NCBI RefSeq assembly: GCF_024437655.1
Contig: NZ_JANBVF010000016.1
Location: 33,934-97,933 of the forward strand
DNA length: 64,000 nucleotides
Direction of reading: 5' to 3'
Origin: Chitinolyticbacter albus
Lineage (GTDB): Bacteria > Pseudomonadota > Gammaproteobacteria > Burkholderiales > Chitinibacteraceae
Below, piece after piece: positions 38,284 to 47,329 of this stretch (its first letter is position 1; the number at the start of each line of letters is the position of its first letter). The translations under genes and the position numbers were made by a program. The notes beneath the pieces were generated by a model. It searched no databases. It saw only the letters and a program-made list of their open reading frames with translations, and was not told the origin of the DNA.

Positions 38284-38313
38284 ATTGTAGGCGAACAGCA
38301 CCAGACAACACAA
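38284..38313 (-). promoter_or_regulatory. candidate promoter of rpsP-rimM-trmD-rplS
   Basis: On the minus strand TTGTGT (38313-38308), an 18-bp spacer and TACAAT (38289-38284) lie about 40 bp before the rpsP ATG. Confidence 0.45.
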
Positions 38314-38345
38314 GCACTTTGGCAACAAAGACTTGCGTGCACGCC

Positions 38346-39695
38346 CTACATGCCCGGCATCATACCCTTGAGGCCACGCATCATCTTCATCATGCCGCCC
38401 TTGGAGAACTGCTTCATCATTTTCTGTGTTTCTTCGAACTGCTTGAGCAGCCGGTTCACTTCCTGCACCGACACCCCCGCCCCCGTCGCAATCCGGCGTT
38501 TGCGGCTGGCCTTCAGCAACTCGGGCTTGCGTCGCTCCGCCGGCGTCATCGAATTGATGATGCCCTCGATGCGCGCCACGGCCTTGTCGGTAACCTGATT
38601 ATTGGCGATTTCACCGAGTTGCCCCGCGCCCGGCAGCTTGTCGAGCAAGGCCGACATGCCACCCATCTTCTTCATCTGGCCGATCTGCGATTTGAAATCC
38701 TCAAGATCGAAGCCCTTGCCGGACTTCACCTTCTTCATCATCTTCAAGGCCTCGGCCTCGTCGACGGTCTTTTGCACATCCTCGATCAGGCTCAGTACAT
38801 CGCCCATGCCGAGAATACGGCTGGCCATCCGATCCGGATGGAACGGCTCGATGCCCGACAGCTTTTCGCCCACGCCGATGAACTTGATGGGCTTGCCGGT
38901 CACGTTGCGCACCGACAACGCCGCACCGCCGCGCGCATCGCCATCCATCTTGGTCAGGATCACGCCGGTGAGCGATAGCGCTTCGTTGAACGCCTGCGCG
39001 GTGTTCACCGCATCTTGGCCCTGCATCGCATCGACGACGAACAGCGTTTCGATCGGCTTGATCGCGGCGTGAACGGCCTTGATCTCGGCCATCATCGCCT
39101 CGTCGATCGCCAGGCGGCCGGCGGTATCGACGATCAGCACATCGTGGAAATGACGCTTGGCGTAGTCGAGCGCAGCCAGGGCGATGTCGACCGGTTTCTG
39201 GCTGACATCAGACGGAAACCATTCGACCTCGATCTGCGCGGCGACGGTCTTGAGCTGCTCGATCGCCGCAGGGCGATAGACGTCGGCCGACACCAGCAGC
39301 ACTTTCTTCTTTTGCTCTTCCTTGAGTCGCTTGGCGAGCTTGCCCGAGGTGGTGGTCTTGCCCGCGCCCTGCAGGCCGGCCATCAGCACTACGGCCGGCG
39401 GCACGGCGGCGAGATTGAGCGCGTCGTTCTGCGCGCCCATCAGCTTGGTCAGTTCTTCGTAGACCACACCGATGAAAGCCTGGCCGGGCGTGAGGCTGCC
39501 GATCACTTCCTGACCCAGGGCGCGCGTCTTGATGTCGCCGATGAACTGCTTGACCACGGGCAGTGCCACGTCTGCCTCCAGGAGGGCCATGCGGACTTCG
39601 CGCAGCGTGTCCTGGATATTGGCCTCGGTCAGCCGAGCGTTGCCACGCAGCGATTTGACCACGCCGCCAAGACGCCCAGAAAGATTCTCAAACAT
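38346..39695 (-). CDS. ffh: signal recognition particle protein Ffh
   Basis: 449 residues. It targets ribosomes making membrane proteins to FtsY. Walker A GLQGAGKTTTSGKLAKRL, DTAGRLAIDEAM, TKMDGDARGGAA of the NG domain and a Met-rich C-terminus (KGGMMKMMRGLKGMMPGM) of the M domain are seen. It is followed by rpsP about 100 bp downstream and is divergent from the ypjD-like gene. Confidence 0.98.
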   Translation of the reverse strand: MFENLSGRLGGVVKSLRGNARLTEANIQDTLREVRMALLEADVALPVVKQFIGDIKTRALGQEVIGSLTPGQAFIGVVYEELTKLMGAQNDALNLAAVPPAVVLMAGLQGAGKTTTSGKLAKRLKEEQKKKVLLVSADVYRPAAIEQLKTVAAQIEVEWFPSDVSQKPVDIALAALDYAKRHFHDVLIVDTAGRLAIDEAMMAEIKAVHAAIKPIETLFVVDAMQGQDAVNTAQAFNEALSLTGVILTKMDGDARGGAALSVRNVTGKPIKFIGVGEKLSGIEPFHPDRMASRILGMGDVLSLIEDVQKTVDEAEALKMMKKVKSGKGFDLEDFKSQIGQMKKMGGMSALLDKLPGAGQLGEIANNQVTDKAVARIEGIINSMTPAERRKPELLKASRKRRIATGAGVSVQEVNRLLKQFEETQKMMKQFSKGGMMKMMRGLKGMMPGM

Positions 39696-39780
39696 AAGTT
39701 TTCCTTGCGGAGCCGGCGTCGTGCGCCTCAGCCCGCTCTGCTATAGACTGTCGAATTCATCGATTTTACCCCACAGCCCC

Positions 39781-40581
39781 GTGCCCTGGCTTGCACTTAC
39801 CGCTCTCGCGATTTATGTCCTGCTCGGCTGGCAGTTCTGCCGCACCCGGCTCAGCGGGCACGCACAGCCGCGCCCAGCCATCGAACAGGGCGCCCTGCTG
39901 ATCGCCTTCGTCTTGCATGGCTTGGCACTGTGGCCGCCCTTGGCACAGGTTCCGCTGCACTTCGGCGCCGCGGAAGCACTGTCGATGACGGCCTGGCTTG
40001 CACTACTGGTCTATCTGCTTGGGCAACTGACCTTGCGCCTGGATGGATTGCAACCGCCCCTACTGGCCGTCAGCATCCTTTTGCTGGGCGCCAGCCTGTT
40101 CCTGCCACCGGGGCACGCACTCGCCTATCCGCAGAACACGCTTTCTCGTCTGCATTTTCTTGCCGCCATGCTGGCGCAGGGCCTGCTGGCCAACGCCGCG
40201 GGCCTGGCGATCCTGATGCGATTCGCCGATCGGCGACTGCATCATGCCGACGCCCATCTGCTCGTGCAGAAGCTGCCTCCGCTCATTGCGCTGGAACGAC
40301 TGTTGTTCGGCTGTATCGCGCTCGGCTTCTTCTGGCTGACGCTGGCGCTCGCCACCGGCGCGCTCTTTGGCGAAGCCATCTATGGCAAGGCCATCGAGTT
40401 CAACCACAAGGTACTGCTCTCAGTGGCAGCCTGGTTAACCTTTGGCGGCCTGCTACTGGGGCGCCAGCTCAAGGGCTGGCGGGGCAAAACAGCCAGCAAT
40501 TGGACGATAGCCGGCTTCGGTCTGTTGCTGCTGGGCTACATCGGCACGCGCATTGTGTTCGAGGCCATACTCCAGCGCTAA
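39781..40581 (+). CDS. ypjD: CcsA/YpjD-family inner-membrane protein
   Basis: 266 residues, about eight membrane helices. It resembles YpjD/HemX-like members of the cytochrome c assembly CcsA family, and sits next to ffh as ypjD does in E. coli. It contains LHFLAAMLAQGLLANAAGLAILM and EFNHKVLLSVAAWLTFGGLLLGRQL with conserved His residues. The role is not established. The start is a GTG at 39781; no strong ribosome site. Confidence 0.85.
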   Translation: MPWLALTALAIYVLLGWQFCRTRLSGHAQPRPAIEQGALLIAFVLHGLALWPPLAQVPLHFGAAEALSMTAWLALLVYLLGQLTLRLDGLQPPLLAVSILLLGASLFLPPGHALAYPQNTLSRLHFLAAMLAQGLLANAAGLAILMRFADRRLHHADAHLLVQKLPPLIALERLLFGCIALGFFWLTLALATGALFGEAIYGKAIEFNHKVLLSVAAWLTFGGLLLGRQLKGWRGKTASNWTIAGFGLLLLGYIGTRIVFEAILQR

Positions 40582-40888
40582 GGCTGGGCCGACTTGTCCA
40601 GGCGGGCGCAATCGTTTCGCCGGCACACGCCGCAGGAATCAGCAAAGCCAGTCTCAGCGCGGCTTGCACCTGCCAACCTCCTTCCGGATTTCCCCGGCCG
40701 CAGCCACGCAGCAGCCGGGATTTAGGCTTAAGTTGGCCTCACCAGCCGACCATCCGCCTCCGCTGCCGCCCGTCTGGCTTACACGCGGATGCGCATCGCC
40801 GTGCCACATTTGCTAGACTGCTTCGTAACCTCTCAGTAGCGCCGTCTCGGCACGCCCCAGTCACGCAAAGCGATCCACTACGCCATCC
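40582..40888. other. 307-bp gap upstream of pilB
   Basis: I see no gene. Close to the pilB start is a -10-like TTGCTAGACT, which would serve pilB; a sigma54 -24/-12 signature was not evident. Confidence 0.4.
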
Positions 40889-42598
40889 ATGTCGACAGCC
40901 ACCGCCCCGCTTTCCGGCCTTGCTCGCCTGCTCGTCCAACACGGTCGCTTGATCGAAGCCGATGCAGATGCGTTGCATCAAGCCGCCGTCGGCAACAAGC
41001 TCAGCTTTATCGAGCAGCTGATCGGCAGCAAAAAGATGTCCGCCAAAGACGTGGCCGAATTTGGTGCCCAGGCCTTTGGCTACCCCTTGTTCGATCTGGA
41101 CCAGGTTGATAGCAGCTACATCCCCAGCGGCGTACTCGACACCAAGGTGATGCAGGCACAGCGCTTGGTTCCGCTATTCAAACGCGGCACCAAGCTGTTC
41201 GTCGGCATCTCGGACATCACCAACCTGCAGGCACTCGAGGAAGTGCGCTTCCAGTCCGGTCTGCAGGTCGAACCCATCGTGGTCGAGGACGGCAAGCTCA
41301 TTGCCTTGCTGGGCAAGCTACTGGAAGCATCCGGCGCCAGCCTCAAGAATCTGGATGTCGACGAAGCCGACCTCGACATCAGCGCCGGCGATGAGGCCTC
41401 CGCGCCGGACGCCATCAGCACCGATGTCGACGATGCGCCCGTCGTCAAATACCTGCAAAAAATCCTGCTCGATGCGATCAACGCCGGTGCGTCCGACATC
41501 CATTTCGAGCCCTACGAAAAATTCTATCGCGTCCGCTACCGCCAGGATGGCGTGTTGCGTGAAGTGGCGCAGCCGCCGCTGGCCATCAAGGAAAAACTGG
41601 CTTCGCGGATCAAGGTTATTTCCAAGCTCGACATCTCGGAAAAACGCGTGCCACAAGATGGCCGGATGAAGCTGGTCCTCTCCAAGAGCCGTGCCATCGA
41701 TTTTCGGGTTTCCACACTACCCACGCTGCACGGCGAGAAGATTTGTATCCGGATTCTGGATCCAACCTCGGCCACCTTGGGCATCGATGCCCTCGGCTAC
41801 GACCCGGACCAGAAAGAAGCGCTGATGAACGCGATCGGGCGCCCCTACGGCATGGTGCTGGTGACCGGTCCCACCGGCTCCGGCAAAACGGTGTCGCTCT
41901 ATACCTGCCTCAATATCCTGAATGAGCCCGGCATCAACATCTCGACCGCCGAAGACCCGGCCGAAATCAACTTGCCCGGCGTAAACCAGGTCAACGTCAA
42001 CGATAAGGCAGGCCTCACCTTCTCGGCGGCCCTCAAGGCATTCCTGCGCCAGGATCCGGACGTGATCATGGTCGGTGAAATCCGTGACCTGGAAACCGCC
42101 GATATCGCGATCAAGGCAGCGCAGACCGGTCACATGGTGTTCTCGACCCTGCACACCAATGATGCGCCAGGCACACTGACGCGACTGCTCAACATGGGCG
42201 TCGCCCCATTCAACGTTGCCTCATCGGTGATCCTGATCACCGCGCAACGGCTCGCGCGCAAGCTGTGTACGCATTGCAAGCTCCCCATGGAAATTCCACC
42301 GGAGGCGCTAATCGATGCCGGCTTCAACAATGCTGATCTTGATGGGAGTTGGCAGCCCTATCGCCCGGTCGGCTGCGATAACTGCAAGGGCACCGGCTAC
42401 AAGGGCCGGGTCGGCATCTATCAGGTGATGCCCATCACCGACGAGATGAACCGCATCATCATGAAGAACGGTACGGCCATCGATATCGCGGATCAGGCCC
42501 GCCGTGAGGGCGTGCGCGATCTTCGGCAGTCCGGACTCATCAAAGTCAAACAAGGTCTGACCTCGCTTGAAGAAGTGATGGCCGTGACCAACGAGTAA
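40889..42598 (+). CDS. pilB: type IV pilus assembly ATPase PilB
   Basis: 569 residues. It powers pilus extension from the inner-membrane platform. The N-terminal domain (ISDITNLQALEEVRFQSGL region), Walker A VTGPTGSGKTVSLY, AEDPAEINLPGVNQVNVN, DPDVIMVGEIRD and the zinc-binding C-x2-C pairs CTHC and CDNC are present. It starts the pilB-pilC-pilD run. Confidence 0.97.
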   Translation: MSTATAPLSGLARLLVQHGRLIEADADALHQAAVGNKLSFIEQLIGSKKMSAKDVAEFGAQAFGYPLFDLDQVDSSYIPSGVLDTKVMQAQRLVPLFKRGTKLFVGISDITNLQALEEVRFQSGLQVEPIVVEDGKLIALLGKLLEASGASLKNLDVDEADLDISAGDEASAPDAISTDVDDAPVVKYLQKILLDAINAGASDIHFEPYEKFYRVRYRQDGVLREVAQPPLAIKEKLASRIKVISKLDISEKRVPQDGRMKLVLSKSRAIDFRVSTLPTLHGEKICIRILDPTSATLGIDALGYDPDQKEALMNAIGRPYGMVLVTGPTGSGKTVSLYTCLNILNEPGINISTAEDPAEINLPGVNQVNVNDKAGLTFSAALKAFLRQDPDVIMVGEIRDLETADIAIKAAQTGHMVFSTLHTNDAPGTLTRLLNMGVAPFNVASSVILITAQRLARKLCTHCKLPMEIPPEALIDAGFNNADLDGSWQPYRPVGCDNCKGTGYKGRVGIYQVMPITDEMNRIIMKNGTAIDIADQARREGVRDLRQSGLIKVKQGLTSLEEVMAVTNE

Positions 42599-42611
42599 CA
42601 GGGAGAGATTC

Positions 42612-43850
42612 ATGGCAAGACCTCCAGCCCGTGCGGCAGCCGCCGCCAAGGCCAAGGAATACACCTTCGCCTGGGAGGGCAAGGACCGCAGCGGCAAGGT
42701 GATCAAAGGGGAAATGCGTGCCACCGGCGAGGCCGTGCTGCGCAACCATTTGCGCCGGCAAGGTATCAATGTGGTCAAACTCAAGCAGCAGCGACTTAGA
42801 AGCGGCCGCCGGATCAGCAATCTCGACATCACCATGTTCACCCGCCAGATGGCCACGATGTTGAAGTCTGGCGTGCCGCTGCTCACCGCGTTCGACATCG
42901 TCGCCAAAGGGCACAGCAACGCCTCGATGACCAAGCTGATCATGGAAATCAAGTCCGACATCGAGACTGGTTCGTCACTGACCCAGGCATTCCGCAAGCA
43001 TCCCGCCTACTTCGACAGCCTGTATTGCAACCTGATCCAGGCCGGCGAGCAGGCTGGTATTCTGGATGCCCTGCTGGCGCGGCTCGCGACCTACAAGGAG
43101 AAGATTCTCGCGGTCCAGAAGAAGATCAAGTCGGCATTGTTCTACCCGACTGCCGTCATCGTCGCGGCCTTCGTCATCACTGCGGTGATCATGATCTTCG
43201 TGATCCCCGCCTTCAAGGATCTGTTCTCTAGCTTCGGGGCCGACCTGCCCATGCCGACGCAGATCGTTATTGCGATGTCGGATTTCTTCGTCAGCTACTG
43301 GTGGGCCATTTTCGGCGGCATCGGCGGCGGCATCTGGGCCTTCCTCAAGGCGTGGAAGCGCTCCGAGGCGATGCAGATCGCGATGGACCGCTTCATGCTG
43401 AAGTTGCCAGTGCTAGGCGAGATCATGAAGAACGCCACCATCGCACGCTGGTCGCGCACGCTGTCGACGATGTTTGCCGCAGGCGTGCCACTGGTCGAAT
43501 CGCTCGACTCGGTCGCCGGGGCCTCGGGTAACTACATCTACAAGATGGCGACCAAGAAACTTCAGACCGAGGTTGCATCCGGCACCAGTCTGACGGTAGC
43601 CATGCAGAACACCAACGTATTCCCCAACATGGTGCTGCAGATGACATCGATCGGCGAGGAATCCGGTTCGCTCGATGCCATGCTGGCCAAAGTTGCTGAT
43701 TATTACGAAGAAGAGGTCGACAATGCCGTCGAAGCTCTCTCCAGCCTGATGGAGCCGATCATCATGGTGGTGCTGGGTACGCTTATCGGCGGCCTGGTAA
43801 TTGCAATGTATTTGCCCATTTTCAAGATGGGCGAGGCGGTCGGCGGATGA
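42612..43850 (+). CDS. pilC: type IV pilus inner-membrane platform protein PilC
   Basis: 412 residues. Two GspF-type domains with membrane helices, each including an ATMLKSGVPLLTAFD/STMFAAGVPLVESLD type motif. It anchors PilB. GGGAGAG precedes the ATG. Its stop overlaps the start of pilD. Confidence 0.96.
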   Translation: MARPPARAAAAAKAKEYTFAWEGKDRSGKVIKGEMRATGEAVLRNHLRRQGINVVKLKQQRLRSGRRISNLDITMFTRQMATMLKSGVPLLTAFDIVAKGHSNASMTKLIMEIKSDIETGSSLTQAFRKHPAYFDSLYCNLIQAGEQAGILDALLARLATYKEKILAVQKKIKSALFYPTAVIVAAFVITAVIMIFVIPAFKDLFSSFGADLPMPTQIVIAMSDFFVSYWWAIFGGIGGGIWAFLKAWKRSEAMQIAMDRFMLKLPVLGEIMKNATIARWSRTLSTMFAAGVPLVESLDSVAGASGNYIYKMATKKLQTEVASGTSLTVAMQNTNVFPNMVLQMTSIGEESGSLDAMLAKVADYYEEEVDNAVEALSSLMEPIIMVVLGTLIGGLVIAMYLPIFKMGEAVGG

Positions 43851-44716
43851 CGCAGTGGCAAGTGTTTCAACAAGACCCGCTGTTCTACAGCGGGTTTTTG
43901 TTCGTGCTGGGCCTCTTGGTGGGCAGCTTTCTCAACGTAGTGATCCATCGGCTTCCCAAGATGATCGAAGCCGAGTTTCGCCACGAATGCGCCACGCTCG
44001 ATCTGGCAAACGATGCATCGGCGCCATCGCGGCCGCGCTACAACCTGATGGTTCCCCGCTCAGCCTGCCCTCATTGTGGCCATCAAATCACTGCGCTCGA
44101 AAACATCCCGGTGCTGAGCTACCTAGTATTGCGGGGGCGGTGCAGAGGCTGTGGCGCACGCATCAGCGTGCGTTACCCCGCTCTGGAACTGCTGACCGCA
44201 GTCCTGACCGCAATCGTGGGCTGGCTGCTCGGTCCCAGCCTGGCAGGCGTGGCTGCCGTAGTGTTGACCTGGTCGCTGATTGCACTCGTCTTCATCGACG
44301 CAGACACCTATTTGCTGCCCGACACGATTACGCTGCCGCTGCTCTGGCTTGGCCTGCTGGTCAACCTCAATGATGGCTTCGTCTCCTTGCCAAGCGCCGT
44401 GATCGGCGCGATCGCAGGCTATCTCGCACTCTGGTCGGTGTATTGGGCATTTAAACTGCTGACTGGCAAGGAGGGCATGGGCTACGGCGACTTCAAGCTG
44501 CTGGCTGCCCTTGGTGCGTGGTTTGGCTGGCAATCGCTACCAGTCATCATCCTGCTCTCGTCTTTGGCCGGCGCCGTGATCGGCACCGTGCTTGCGCTCG
44601 CCGCCAAACGTGGCCTGGGCAAGCCCATGCCATTCGGACCTTACCTGGGCATCGCCGGCTGGCTGATCCTGCCGTTTGGCCCGGTCTTGCAACAGCTGCT
44701 GTTTCCCACCCTCTGA
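43847..44716 (+). CDS. pilD: prepilin peptidase / N-methyltransferase PilD
   Basis: 289 residues. It cuts and N-methylates type IV prepilins. Two zinc CxxC pairs (CPHC and CRGC) sit near the N-terminus. The two catalytic Asp are in LVFIDADTYLLPD and GYGDFKLLAALG. About eight membrane helices. The pilin substrates themselves are not in this window. Confidence 0.97.
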   Translation: MTQWQVFQQDPLFYSGFLFVLGLLVGSFLNVVIHRLPKMIEAEFRHECATLDLANDASAPSRPRYNLMVPRSACPHCGHQITALENIPVLSYLVLRGRCRGCGARISVRYPALELLTAVLTAIVGWLLGPSLAGVAAVVLTWSLIALVFIDADTYLLPDTITLPLLWLGLLVNLNDGFVSLPSAVIGAIAGYLALWSVYWAFKLLTGKEGMGYGDFKLLAALGAWFGWQSLPVIILLSSLAGAVIGTVLALAAKRGLGKPMPFGPYLGIAGWLILPFGPVLQQLLFPTL

Positions 44717-44718
44717 CC

Positions 44719-45342
44719 ATGCGTGTCGTCGGCCTGACTGGGGGCGTGGGCAGCGGCAAATCCTCGGTCGCTCAATACTTTGCCGAGTTGGGCATACCCA
44801 TAGTCGACACTGACGAGATTGCCCATGCACTGGTTGAACCTGGCTCTCCTGCGCTCGCAGAGCTGGTTTCCTGCTTCGGCTCAGACATACTCACGGCACA
44901 AGGGCGACTCGATCGCGCACGACTGCGCGCGCGCGTCTTCTCCGACGCCCATGCCAAGTCACAGCTGGAGCGGATACTGCACCCGCGCATCCTGGCCGCG
45001 AGCGCCGCGCAATTGGGCGCGCTTGACTCGCCGCACGACTACGCCATCCTGGTTGTGCCGCTGTTATTCGAAGCGAACGGCTTTCAAGAACTGGTCGATC
45101 GAGTGCTGGTAGTCGATGTCGACAACGCCACACAACTGCAGCGAGTGGCAAGCAGACCCGGGCTCGACGAGGTACTAGCTGAGCGCATCATCGCGCACCA
45201 GCTTTCGCGTCAGGCACGCTTGCAACGCGCCGACGATACCCTGGCAAACGATGGCGACCTACCTGCACTGAAGCAAGCGGTTGCAAAACTGCACACGCAA
45301 TACAGTCTCTGGGCTCAGGCCGATGAAACAAAGCTTACGTAG
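44719..45342 (+). CDS. coaE: dephospho-CoA kinase
   Basis: 207 residues. It catalyses the last step of CoA synthesis. P-loop LTGGVGSGKSSVAQYF, VDTDEIAHALVEPG and VVPLLFEANGFQELVDRVLVVD are family marks. It sits 2 nt after the pilD stop, the pilD-coaE-zapD-yacG order typical of beta/gammaproteobacteria. Confidence 0.97.
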   Translation: MRVVGLTGGVGSGKSSVAQYFAELGIPIVDTDEIAHALVEPGSPALAELVSCFGSDILTAQGRLDRARLRARVFSDAHAKSQLERILHPRILAASAAQLGALDSPHDYAILVVPLLFEANGFQELVDRVLVVDVDNATQLQRVASRPGLDEVLAERIIAHQLSRQARLQRADDTLANDGDLPALKQAVAKLHTQYSLWAQADETKLT

Positions 45343-45402
45343 CGGGTTTTCAAATCGGCGCACTTGCTGCAGAATTGCTTATCTTTTCGCACCTGGCTCG
45401 TC

Positions 45403-46161
45403 GTGATCAGCTACGAATTCCCCATCAACGAGCGCATCCGCACCCTGCTGCGGCTGGAGCACCTATACGGCCGGACCGCCCTGTTCGCCGGCCGGCAGGA
45501 TGCCATCGACCACCATACGGCGTTGCTGGGCATATTCGAGATAATGGAGGTTGCAAGCCGGGCCGATCTGAAGTCGGACCTGCTGCAGGAACTGGAACGC
45601 CAGCGCCAGTCGCTGGCGGCCTTGCGCAACAATCCGCATATTTCCGAGGCGGCACTGGAAGACGTGCTGGGCGAGATCGAGGTCACCCATGCCCGCATGC
45701 TAGACATGACCGGCAAGTTCGGCCAGTACCTGCGCGAGAACGAATGGCTGATGACAATCAAGCAGCGTCTGTCCATTCCAGGTGGTGCCTGCGAGTTTGA
45801 TCTGCCCTCCTATCACTACTGGCAGCAATTGCCACCGGAGCGGCGCCGGGCCGATATCGACCGCTGGTTCCAACCGCTGACGCCGATCAAGCAGGGTATC
45901 GATATCGTGCTGCGTCTGCTGCGCGATTCGGCGCGCGTCAGCCATTACACCGCGCACCAGGGCACATTCCAGCAAATGTCGGGCGGCAAGACCATCCAGA
46001 TGCTGCGGGTCACGCTGCCGGCGGATCTGCCAGTCGTCCCAGAGCTCTCGGCCAATCGCTACGCGATCAATGTCCGCTTCGTCCACCCCTCCACCAGCGG
46101 CGAGCGCGCCCGGGTCGTGGACAGTGATATCGAATTTGCGTTGGGCTATTGCAATCTATGA
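45403..46161 (+). CDS. zapD: cell division protein ZapD
   Basis: 252 residues, with a GTG start at 45403 (VISYEFPINERIRTLLRLEHL). ZapD crosslinks FtsZ filaments. The helical N-domain and the C-terminal beta part, FQQMSGGKTIQMLRVTL, match. An earlier in-frame TTG at 45364 adds residues not seen in homologs. It overlaps yacG by 4 nt. Confidence 0.94.
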   Translation: MISYEFPINERIRTLLRLEHLYGRTALFAGRQDAIDHHTALLGIFEIMEVASRADLKSDLLQELERQRQSLAALRNNPHISEAALEDVLGEIEVTHARMLDMTGKFGQYLRENEWLMTIKQRLSIPGGACEFDLPSYHYWQQLPPERRRADIDRWFQPLTPIKQGIDIVLRLLRDSARVSHYTAHQGTFQQMSGGKTIQMLRVTLPADLPVVPELSANRYAINVRFVHPSTSGERARVVDSDIEFALGYCNL

Positions 46162-46352
46162 GTCATCGCATCGTTCCCTGCCCGCAATGCGGTGCGCCGT
46201 CCGAATATTCCCCCGCCAATGTTTATCGGCCGTTCTGCTCCCTGCGTTGTCGCACACAGGATCTTGCCGGTTGGGCAGAGGAGCGCTACCGGATCACGGG
46301 TAGCGAGACCGCGGTGGACGGTCTGTCGGACGACACAACACCCCCCTACTGA
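46158..46352 (+). CDS. yacG: zinc-binding DNA gyrase inhibitor YacG
   Basis: 64 residues. The treble-clef zinc ligands are CPQC and CSLRC, in the family spacing C-x2-C-x15/16-C-x3-C. It binds gyrase B in E. coli. The ATG overlaps the zapD stop (ATGA), and the tail is acidic and probably disordered. Confidence 0.95.
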   Translation: MSHRIVPCPQCGAPSEYSPANVYRPFCSLRCRTQDLAGWAEERYRITGSETAVDGLSDDTTPPY

Positions 46353-46436
46353 GCGAACGGCCACGCCAGGTGCGCTGCGCCCGTGTCATCTGCGCGCCAA
46401 CATTCCTTCATCTCGTCGTCACCGGCAAGCCTTACT

Positions 46437-46462
46437 GTGTTCCTCACCTTACGGAGGAACAC
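46437..46462 (+). promoter_or_regulatory. hairpin covering the olsB ribosome-binding site
   Basis: GTGTTCCTC (46437-46445) pairs perfectly with GAGGAACAC (46454-46462) around an 8-nt loop. The right arm contains the Shine-Dalgarno sequence GGAGGA, and the ATG (46465) comes 3 nt after the stem. Folding in mRNA would hide the ribosome site. The regulatory role is inference. Confidence 0.6.
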
Positions 46463-46464
46463 CG

Positions 46465-47214
46465 ATGCTGCAGCAACTGCAAACCGGCACCGACAAGAGA
46501 AGACGTGCGCTATCCCTGACCTTTGCCAGCCACACGGATCACATCCGCGCCGCCCAGGCGCTACGCTACAAGGTTTTTGCCGAGGAAATGGGCGCCCGAC
46601 TCAGCGGCAAGGAACCTGGCCTCGATCAGGATCTGTTCGACGCCTATTGCGAGCACCTGCTCGTCATCGATGACGAGAACGGCGACGTGGTCGGCACTTA
46701 CCGCATCCTGCCGCCGCATCAGGCGCGCAAGCTGGGCAGCTACTACTCCGACACCGAGTTCGATCTCACCCGCTTGCAGCACCTGCGCAGCCAATTTGTC
46801 GAAGTAGGTCGCTCCTGTGTGCATCCGGACTATCGCACCGGCGCCACGATCGCCTTGCTATGGTCGGGGCTTGCCGAATACATGCACCGCAACCACTACC
46901 AGTACCTGATCGGCTGTGCATCGATGTCGCTGGCCGACGGGGGGCACCATGCGGCTAGCCTGTATCGCAAAGTCGCTGACACGGCGATGTCGCCGGTGGA
47001 ATGGCGGGTGTTCCCGCGCTGCGCGCTGCCGTTGGCTGCGCTCGAGCAGCAAACCCCGGTGGAAGTCCCGCCGCTGATCAAGGGCTACCTGCGGGCGGGC
47101 GCGTTGATTTGCGGCGAGCCGGCCTGGGACCCGGATTTCAATACCGCCGACCTGTTCGTCCTGTTGCCCATGCAGAAGATCGATGAGCGCTACGCACGGC
47201 ACTTCATGCGTTGA
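46465..47214 (+). CDS. olsB: ornithine-acyl-ACP N-acyltransferase OlsB-like
   Basis: 249 residues, GNAT-like fold, 'hemolysin'-annotated family. It joins a 3-hydroxyacyl chain to ornithine, giving lyso-ornithine lipid. The hallmark segments LRYKVFAEEMGARL, DEYCEHLLVID-type (here DAYCEHLLVID) and FVEVGRSCVHPDYRTGATIALLWSGLAEYM are seen. The SD GGAGG lies in the stem noted at 46437. An olsA-like gene follows. In other bacteria ornithine lipids replace phospholipids under phosphate limitation; no Pho box was clear. Confidence 0.88.
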   Translation: MLQQLQTGTDKRRRALSLTFASHTDHIRAAQALRYKVFAEEMGARLSGKEPGLDQDLFDAYCEHLLVIDDENGDVVGTYRILPPHQARKLGSYYSDTEFDLTRLQHLRSQFVEVGRSCVHPDYRTGATIALLWSGLAEYMHRNHYQYLIGCASMSLADGGHHAASLYRKVADTAMSPVEWRVFPRCALPLAALEQQTPVEVPPLIKGYLRAGALICGEPAWDPDFNTADLFVLLPMQKIDERYARHFMR

Positions 47215-47278
47215 ACTCGTCGACTCGCAGCTGGACGCAATAAGTACATGGTCTGAATCAGACGATGCCGCTACACTC

Positions 47279-47302
47279 GCGGGGTTTTCCGTTGAACCCC
47301 GC
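47279..47302 (+). repeat. inverted repeat in the olsB-olsA interval
   Basis: GCGGGGTT (47279-47286) and AACCCCGC (47295-47302) are perfect arms around an 8-nt loop, in the 115 nt between olsB and olsA. There is no T tract after it, so it is not a normal terminator. It may be a leader hairpin or a processing site. Confidence 0.45.
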
Positions 47303-47329
47303 CACCACGGCAAAAGCCGGCTTCAGCCC

